Origin: Bog-756 sp963806455
Lineage (GTDB): Bacteria > Actinomycetota > Acidimicrobiia > Acidimicrobiales > RAAP-2
NCBI GenBank assembly: GCA_963806455.1
Contig: CAWDXZ010000005.1
Coordinates: forward strand, 434,001-498,000
Length of the DNA: 64,000 nt
Reading direction: 5' to 3'
The notes below the pieces were generated by a model. The model had not been told where the DNA came from. It saw nothing but the letters and a program-made list of their open reading frames with translations, and ran no database searches. How positions within the stretch are numbered: position 1 is the stretch's first letter; the number at the start of each line of letters is the position of its first letter. Of the stretch, positions 58,821 to 64,000 are shown piece by piece. The position numbers were made by a program, and so were the translations under genes.

Positions 58821-60266
58821 TCAGCCGCGGAACGGCGGAGAGCCCCCGAAGTGATCGTGGAGCACGGTGCGCGCCGCGTAGAGACCGCACATCCCGTGGA
58901 CCCCTCCGCCGGGCGGCGTCGATGCCGAGCACAGGTAGACCCCATCGAGCGGCGTCCGGTAGGGATTCCACTGCACGGTCGGCCGGAACAGGGTCTGGCG
59001 GAGGTTGGCGGCTCCTCCACCGATGTCTCCACCCACGTAGTTGGGGTTGTGCTGCTCGACGTCGGCCGCGGTGCGGGTCGACCGGGCCAGGACCAGCTCA
59101 GAGAACCCCGGGGCGAATCGCTCGATCTGGGCCTCGATGGCCGCGGTCATGTCGACGGTGGAGCCCGACGGAACGTGACAGTACCCCCACAGGGTCTGCT
59201 GCCCGACCGGCGCCCGGGTGGGATCGGCGACACCGGGTTGTACCACCAGGCAGTAGGGGCGGTCGGGGTGACGCCCGGCGGCGACCTCGTACTCACTGGA
59301 TGCGATGTCCTCGAAGGTCCCTCCGAGGTGGAGGGTCCCGGCCTGACGGCACACCTCGGCGGTCCACGGGACCCGGTCGGACAGGGCCCAGTCCACCTTG
59401 CAGGTTCCGGGGCCGTGACGAAAGCGTCGGAGGGCCCTGCCGTAGCGGTCCGGCAGTGCGTTGCCCGCCATGGCCACGAGGTTCTTGGGTGCGGTGTCCA
59501 CCACGACCGCGGTGGATGGAGGGAGCTCCGCTAGGGATTCAACCCACCACCCGGTGGTCACCTCCCCACCAAGCCGAAGCAACTCGGCGACCAGCGCATC
59601 AGTGATCCCCGAGCTCCCGCCCTCGACCAGCGGCCATCCCACGGCGTGGGCGGTCAGAGCCAAAAGCAGCCCAAAAGCGCTCGTCAGTGGGAGTGACAGT
59701 AGCGACATCGAATGTGCGGCCACTCCCGCCAATAGGGCTCGGGCCTGATCGGTCTCGAATCGGCGCACCAATCGAGCCACGGGCAACAGGCCCGGAATCC
59801 CGAATCGGGCCATTGCGATCGGGTGGTCAGGGATCGATCGGAGTGGGCCCATCACGTCATCGGCGATCGCCTCAGCCTGGCGTACCATCGGCTCCATCAG
59901 TTTCCGGTAGGTCGGACCGTCGGGCCCCAGGGAGGTCACCGTCTCCTCCAGGTTTCGCGACGCGCTCGCCGCTCTTCCCCCATCGAGCGGATGGGCGAAC
60001 GGCACTGCAGGCTGACGGAGGGAAGCGCGCAGGCCATCGAACGTCGACTGCCGGAAGAAGGGGGAGGCCAACACGAGTGGATGCACGGCGGAACAGACAT
60101 CGTGGCGGAAGCCAGGCAGGGTCAACGGGTCGGTCCGACATCCACCCCCCAGAGTGCCGGCTCCCTCGATGACTGAAACCGAGAGGCCCGCAGTGGCCAA
60201 GGTGATGGCGGCGGCCAGGCCGTTTGGTCCCGAGCCCACCACCACGACGTCCACTGTGTTCACCAT
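58821..60266 (-). CDS. NAD(P)/FAD-dependent oxidoreductase, phytoene desaturase-like
   Basis: A 481-residue flavoprotein. The FAD-binding N-terminus is VDVVVVGSGPNGLAAAITLA followed by the second motif VIEGAGTLGGGCRT (near 33-46). The C-terminal FAD contact is GVYLCSASTPPGGGVHGMCG. It belongs to the phytoene dehydrogenase/PYROXD2-like group, which is wide in actinobacteria and mostly uncharacterised. True carotenoid synthesis genes are not adjacent, so a carotenoid role is only possible. The ATG begins the conserved domain. It diverges from a small acidic gene. Confidence 0.9.
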   Translation of the reverse strand: MVNTVDVVVVGSGPNGLAAAITLATAGLSVSVIEGAGTLGGGCRTDPLTLPGFRHDVCSAVHPLVLASPFFRQSTFDGLRASLRQPAVPFAHPLDGGRAASASRNLEETVTSLGPDGPTYRKLMEPMVRQAEAIADDVMGPLRSIPDHPIAMARFGIPGLLPVARLVRRFETDQARALLAGVAAHSMSLLSLPLTSAFGLLLALTAHAVGWPLVEGGSSGITDALVAELLRLGGEVTTGWWVESLAELPPSTAVVVDTAPKNLVAMAGNALPDRYGRALRRFRHGPGTCKVDWALSDRVPWTAEVCRQAGTLHLGGTFEDIASSEYEVAAGRHPDRPYCLVVQPGVADPTRAPVGQQTLWGYCHVPSGSTVDMTAAIEAQIERFAPGFSELVLARSTRTAADVEQHNPNYVGGDIGGGAANLRQTLFRPTVQWNPYRTPLDGVYLCSASTPPGGGVHGMCGLYAARTVLHDHFGGSPPFRG

Positions 60267-60357
60267 ACGATCACACGCCGCTCGATACCTGGAGTGAGTC
60301 TCTGCTCCATCACGTCAGTCTTACCGGTGAGAACACCCACGGACAGGGTGGCTGCCG

Positions 60358-60660
60358 GTGGTTGCTCCGGAGGCTTGCACCACCAACAGAACGCCCTCCG
60401 CGCCCCCCACTGAAGCAGAGGAGCGGGCGACCCTATGCATCTCCACTCAGAACATGTGGGCCCAATTGCTCTCGGTGTACGACGCCGCCACTTCCGCGGG
60501 GGACGCCTCGGCCCTGGTGCACTGGCAACTCACCCCGACCCTCGATCGGAGCTACCACGAAGCCGACGAGATCGAGAGCATGGCGGCCCGGCTCGACTCG
60601 CTCCTGGCCTCGGCATCACGGGAGCTCAACGAGGAGGATCTGGACTTCGACGAGGACTAG
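60358..60660 (+). CDS. Small acidic protein of unknown function
   Basis: Not recognised. The frame from GTG at 60358 gives 100 residues; the part from MWAQLLSVYDAATSAGDASA (ATG 60454) through YHEADEIESMAARLDSLLAS to the acidic end ELNEEDLDFDED looks like a helical, soluble protein. The first 30 residues are Thr/Pro-rich, so the shorter 68-residue version may be the real product. It converges on the FtsX permease gene, 33 bases away. Support is codon pattern and composition only. Confidence 0.45.
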   Translation: MVAPEACTTNRTPSAPPTEAEERATLCISTQNMWAQLLSVYDAATSAGDASALVHWQLTPTLDRSYHEADEIESMAARLDSLLASASRELNEEDLDFDED

Positions 60661-60693
60661 TTGAATTCCGAGGACTGACCGGGGGCCGAGGCG

Positions 60694-63219
60694 TCACTCC
60701 GACCTCAACAGGAGAGCGGTCGGAGTTCGGGCGGCGATGCGGGCCGGGATGGCGGCCACCCCGTTGGCCAGCACCAGAGCACCCAGCGCGATCAGGACGA
60801 TGGTTGTAGCCGGCACCGTGGGATTCGGCACCACATCGATCTCGTGGGCGAACAGGACCCAAAGCTGGCGGCCGATCATGATCCCCAGGGGAACGCCGAC
60901 CAGGGTCCCGATGGCCACCGCCACGGTCGACTGCCAGGCCACGGTGGCGGCCAGCTGCCGGTGGGTGAAGCCCAAGGTTTTCATGAGCGCCAGGTCCCGA
61001 CGCCGTCGCCGGACCGACGCCACCAGCGTCAAGCTGAGCGCAGCGATGACTCCGACGGCCAGCCCGATTCCGAGAATGGCTGGAGTGCTGCCCATCGAGC
61101 GGTAGTTGACGATCTCGGCCGGGCGCTGGACCGAGACTACGGTGATGCCGTTGTCGAGCGGCGTCGACGTGGCCTTGGCGATGCGCTCGAGGGCCTGTCG
61201 GGCGGAGACCGACCCCGTGCCGCCACGCACTCGGACCAGGATGGCGTTCGGCCCCGCCTGGGACGGAGGGACCCCATTGCTGTTGAGCAGCCTCCCCGAG
61301 AAGAGATGATCCGAGAGGAGCGCACCGGTCCCGATCTCGGTGTGGCTCGAGCCTCCATTGTTGATGGCGGGCATGGTGGCGGTGCCCACGATGTGCAGGG
61401 TCCGGCGGGGATCGATGCCGTTGTCGAAGGTCACGGTGTCTCTCACCTGTTTGTGGAGCTGGGCCAGTGTGGACCCGCCCAACACGATCTGATCATCGGA
61501 CTCCACCGGATGGCCGCTCAGCAGCGGGGGGGTCACCGAGGCGCCGGGAGCTGCCGCAATTACCGGTACGTCGGTGCCGTCCAGCCGCACCCCGAAGTAG
61601 TAGACGCCAGACCACGCGACGACCGGTGCTGACCGCTCGAGCAGGTCGGCCGCTTGAGCCCGCGGGATGCTTGACCCGTTCACGCCAGTCAGGGCGTAGT
61701 CCCAGTTCCAGCCGTAGAGGGCTGGATGGGAGACCAAGGTGTTGAGGCTGGCTCCGAAGGTGACGGTGCCGATGACCATCATGACGGCCAGGGCCGCCCC
61801 GAGGATGGCCGAGCGCACGGGCACGGCATTACGCCCCACTCCAGGCTCCAAGGCGAAGCGGATGCCGGTCACCGCCGATTCCGGAAGCCCGGATCGGGCG
61901 GCCATGCCGGCCACCGACGACCGTTGTTGCCCGGGCGTGGCGCGCGGTCGGGCGATGCCGATGCGACCGGGGGCCATGTGGTTCCCGACCACCAGCGTCA
62001 CGGCCCCGAGCACACCCACGACGACCACCGCCCCCAAGCCCAGCACCGTCCAGTCGAAGGCCACACCCGGCGTGGGATAGACGGCCCGGGCCGGCCCCAA
62101 CGGCGCCAACGGGGAGAGGGCCACGGCCACAGCCACGGCCAGGACGACTCCGGCCAGCACCGAGCCGCCCATGCCGATAAGGCCGTCCGACGTGGTCATG
62201 CGCCGGTCCGCTCCCAGGGCGCGCTCGACCGCCAGATCGTCGGTCAGCAATCGCAGCTGGCGTCCGATCAACTGGGCCGCGATGAGCAGCGCCGCCAGGC
62301 CGCAGATCATCCCGAAGACACCGAGGGCGATCGACTCGGGCTTGATGGCTCGTTCGGCTTTGGACACGATGGTCGAGGTGGACCCGGGCTGGAACTGGAC
62401 CAGTCCCATGTGGATCGAACGGCCGATCTCGGTCAGCACCGTGGAGTCGTGGTGCGACCCGTCGTCCACCTGCACTCCGGTCTGGGTGAAGTACGCGCAA
62501 CAGCCGAGGAGCGGGGCAGTGGCCGCAGGAGGGAACACCATGATGTTGGCGTTCCCGGCGACGTCGGCATCGTCTTCGATCACTTGGCTGTTGGAGACCA
62601 CGATCCCCACCAGCGTCGCGTTCAGGATGGTGTGCGGGTGGACGGCCGAGGTGCCGAATCCGGGAAGGTAGGTCTGGGCGTTGGTGTACACCCCGAACCT
62701 CAGGTGGTCACCCAGGTGCACCCCGAAGAGGGACGCGGTGTATCGGCTCATGACCAGTTCGTGGGCACCGGTGGGGAGCCGTCCGTCGAGAACCGTGATC
62801 TGGTTCTGGTCGAGACCGGGACCCACCAACCCGATGCCTTCGGCGGACTGCGCCGGCAGCGACGGGGGGTTCACCGGTGCGCCATTCGAACCAAGGAACA
62901 GCGTGTTGAGCCCGACCACGCTCGCCACACCGGCCACGTGCGGGAGGCCGGCGACGGTGTGGACAATCGACGGGTTGTAGCCGGCGCTGAACGGACCGCC
63001 TCCCGGGGTGAAGAGCCCGGTGATGCCCTCGAGATCCGACGGATGGGTGCTGGCCATGTAGGCGGGAAAGGAGGACTGGGTGCGCCGGGCGGCGGCGATG
63101 GACCCCATGGCCAGACCACCAAGCAGTCCGATCAGGACGATGAGGGCCACGTAGCCACCCCATCGACGAGCCAGCGTCGTACGGAACCGGTACCACGCCA
63201 CCCGGAGGGCCGATCGCAT
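60694..63219 (-). CDS. FtsX-like ABC transporter permease
   Basis: An 841-residue permease with an N-terminal span (WGGYVALIVLIGLLGGLAMGS near residue 30) and a large outer domain. A middle FtsX block and several spans follow around residues 290-440, then a second outer domain. The C-terminal FtsX block (LGIGLAVGVIAALSLTLVAS, with a loop RRRRRDLALMKTLGFTHRQL) ends PARIAARTPTALLLRSE. The loop contacting the ATPase (KTLGFTHRQL) is standard. Its ATG overlaps the stop of the preceding permease by one base (TGATG). No ATPase is in the window; it should lie upstream, beyond 64000. Confidence 0.92.
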   Translation of the reverse strand: MRSALRVAWYRFRTTLARRWGGYVALIVLIGLLGGLAMGSIAAARRTQSSFPAYMASTHPSDLEGITGLFTPGGGPFSAGYNPSIVHTVAGLPHVAGVASVVGLNTLFLGSNGAPVNPPSLPAQSAEGIGLVGPGLDQNQITVLDGRLPTGAHELVMSRYTASLFGVHLGDHLRFGVYTNAQTYLPGFGTSAVHPHTILNATLVGIVVSNSQVIEDDADVAGNANIMVFPPAATAPLLGCCAYFTQTGVQVDDGSHHDSTVLTEIGRSIHMGLVQFQPGSTSTIVSKAERAIKPESIALGVFGMICGLAALLIAAQLIGRQLRLLTDDLAVERALGADRRMTTSDGLIGMGGSVLAGVVLAVAVAVALSPLAPLGPARAVYPTPGVAFDWTVLGLGAVVVVGVLGAVTLVVGNHMAPGRIGIARPRATPGQQRSSVAGMAARSGLPESAVTGIRFALEPGVGRNAVPVRSAILGAALAVMMVIGTVTFGASLNTLVSHPALYGWNWDYALTGVNGSSIPRAQAADLLERSAPVVAWSGVYYFGVRLDGTDVPVIAAAPGASVTPPLLSGHPVESDDQIVLGGSTLAQLHKQVRDTVTFDNGIDPRRTLHIVGTATMPAINNGGSSHTEIGTGALLSDHLFSGRLLNSNGVPPSQAGPNAILVRVRGGTGSVSARQALERIAKATSTPLDNGITVVSVQRPAEIVNYRSMGSTPAILGIGLAVGVIAALSLTLVASVRRRRRDLALMKTLGFTHRQLAATVAWQSTVAVAIGTLVGVPLGIMIGRQLWVLFAHEIDVVPNPTVPATTIVLIALGALVLANGVAAIPARIAARTPTALLLRSE

Positions 63220-64000
63220 CAGTCCGCCCGGAGTACCAGGGCGGTGGGCGTCCGCGCCGCGATGCGGCCGGGCACGGCAGCCACAACGTTCGCCAGGACC
63301 AGCGATCCCACCGCGATGGCCACGATCCATCCCACCGGGACGCTCGGTGCCGGGACGGCGTTGATCTCCGTGGCGAACAAGTTCCACAGCAGTCGTCCCG
63401 TGATCACTCCCAACGGCACACCGATGACCACCCCGATCGCCACCGACACACTCGACTGCCAGGCTACGGTGGCCGCCAGTTGCCGGTGAGTGAAGCCGAG
63501 GGTCTTGAACACCGCCAGGTTCCGTCGCCGTCGTCGGACCGAGGCCACCAGGGTGAGCGCCAGCGCGGCCGCGGCACCGGCACCCAGCGAGACCCCGAGC
63601 AACAGCGGCGTGGTCCCCATCGAGCGGTAGTTGACGATCTCCGCCGGACGCTGGACCGAGACCAGGCCCACTCCGAAGTTGGATGGCGTGGCGGTGGCAT
63701 CGGCGATCCGCTGCAGAGACGCTTGCGCCCGGTGACTTCCGGCGTCCTTCAGGCGCACGAGGATCGCCTGGGGGCCCGGGAGCGGATCGCCGAACGGGTT
63801 CTTGGTGGCCGCCGGAAGCACGCTGTCGGCGAGGAGCGCACCGCTTCCCATCTCGAGGTGCAGTCCCGACGTCCCGATGGTCGGCATGGAGGCCGTACCA
63901 ACGATCCGGAGCCGGGTCCGCGTGCCGTTGCCTTCGTCCACCTCCACGGTGTCGCCCACGTGCTTGCCCAGCTGAGCGAGGGTGACAGGGCCCAGCACCA
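63219..64000 (-). CDS. FtsX-like ABC transporter permease, C-terminal part
   Basis: The last 260 codons of a second permease; the gene continues past the window end. It contains an outer-domain piece (LGKHVGDTVEVDEGNGTRTR) and the C-terminal FtsX block (LLLGVSLGAGAAAALALTLV, RRRRRNLAVFKTLGFTHRQL, PGRIAARTPTALVLRAD). It closely parallels the end of the following permease, including SVQRPAEIVNYRSMG, so the two are tandem paralogues that probably form a heterodimer with a shared ATPase. The one-base TGATG overlap couples their translation. Confidence 0.9.
   Translation of the reverse strand, partial: VLGPVTLAQLGKHVGDTVEVDEGNGTRTRLRIVGTASMPTIGTSGLHLEMGSGALLADSVLPAATKNPFGDPLPGPQAILVRLKDAGSHRAQASLQRIADATATPSNFGVGLVSVQRPAEIVNYRSMGTTPLLLGVSLGAGAAAALALTLVASVRRRRRNLAVFKTLGFTHRQLAATVAWQSSVSVAIGVVIGVPLGVITGRLLWNLFATEINAVPAPSVPVGWIVAIAVGSLVLANVVAAVPGRIAARTPTALVLRAD

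Noticed and set aside
61726..63489. 587-codon plus-strand frame opposite the FtsX permease
   Set aside because: Gly/Arg/His-rich antisense shadow in GC-rich sequence; the minus strand encodes a clear permease with membrane spans.
1..64000. CRISPR array, rRNA genes, prophage structural module or integrase gene
   Set aside because: Looked for regularly spaced repeats, rRNA sequence, phage head/tail genes and tyrosine or serine recombinase motifs; none was seen.

Overview
The window is GC-rich (by eye mid-60s % G+C, with G/C-rich third codon positions). It uses GTG starts often, packs genes tightly with ATGA overlaps, and holds families common in high-GC Gram-positives: class III cyclase/ATPase fusions, BrkB/YihY, Ku, DUF899, CtaG/SCO1 and CsoR. 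This fits an actinobacterial chromosome, perhaps from an Acidimicrobiia-like lineage. That placement is inference; no rRNA or marker gene is present to settle it.

1-10.9 kb: the end of a sugar-binding protein followed by its ABC ATPase and permease, a DJ-1/PfpI protein and a NagD-like HAD phosphatase. On the minus strand follow a membrane glycosyltransferase-like protein, a lipoprotein and a translationally coupled enoyl-CoA hydratase/phosphotransferase pair. An SDR, a small cysteine-containing protein and a Ku end-joining protein close the block.

10.9-29.3 kb: a methyltransferase, a 1099-residue cyclase/AAA ATPase, and a broken locus joining half of a hydroxyisobutyrate dehydrogenase to part of a cyclic-nucleotide-binding domain. 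Next come exported proteins (including an NAGPA-like lipoprotein), a GH76 glycosidase, and an acyl-CoA dehydrogenase / NodS-like methyltransferase / GT2 operon. Then follow a BrkB-type membrane protein, a catalase, an SDR, DUF899 and an ArsR/SRPBCC pair with a palindromic operator.

29.3-43.6 kb: an orphan CsoR behind a canonical operator, a frameshifted serine hydrolase, a VOC protein and a decayed DUF899 paralogue. A PadR - ABC ATPase - FtsX permease operon has a long palindrome before padR. A flavin amine oxidase, a SCO1-CtaG pair with a BlaI/CopY-like operator, an exported esterase and a 54-residue hydrophobic protein follow.

43.6-58.7 kb: an accessory, decaying zone. It holds a complete IS1380-type insertion sequence (14-bp inverted repeats, 5-bp target duplication) touching the stop codon of an epimerase gene. 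There are remnants of UdgX, CHAD, a transposase, a cupredoxin, a VOC protein and a methyltransferase. A second CsoR copy drives a DUF318-type permease. A tRNA-Ala 3' fragment resembling an attachment site lies next to a toxin-antitoxin pair. A TPP riboswitch precedes a thiC that is frameshifted and cut short, joined to a decayed DUF4041/GIY-YIG protein. Intact genes lie between the broken ones, which argues for real decay rather than uniformly poor sequence.

58.7-64 kb: a phytoene-desaturase-like oxidoreductase, a small acidic protein and two tandem FtsX-type permeases, the second running off the window. No CRISPR array, rRNA operon, integrase or replication origin was seen.
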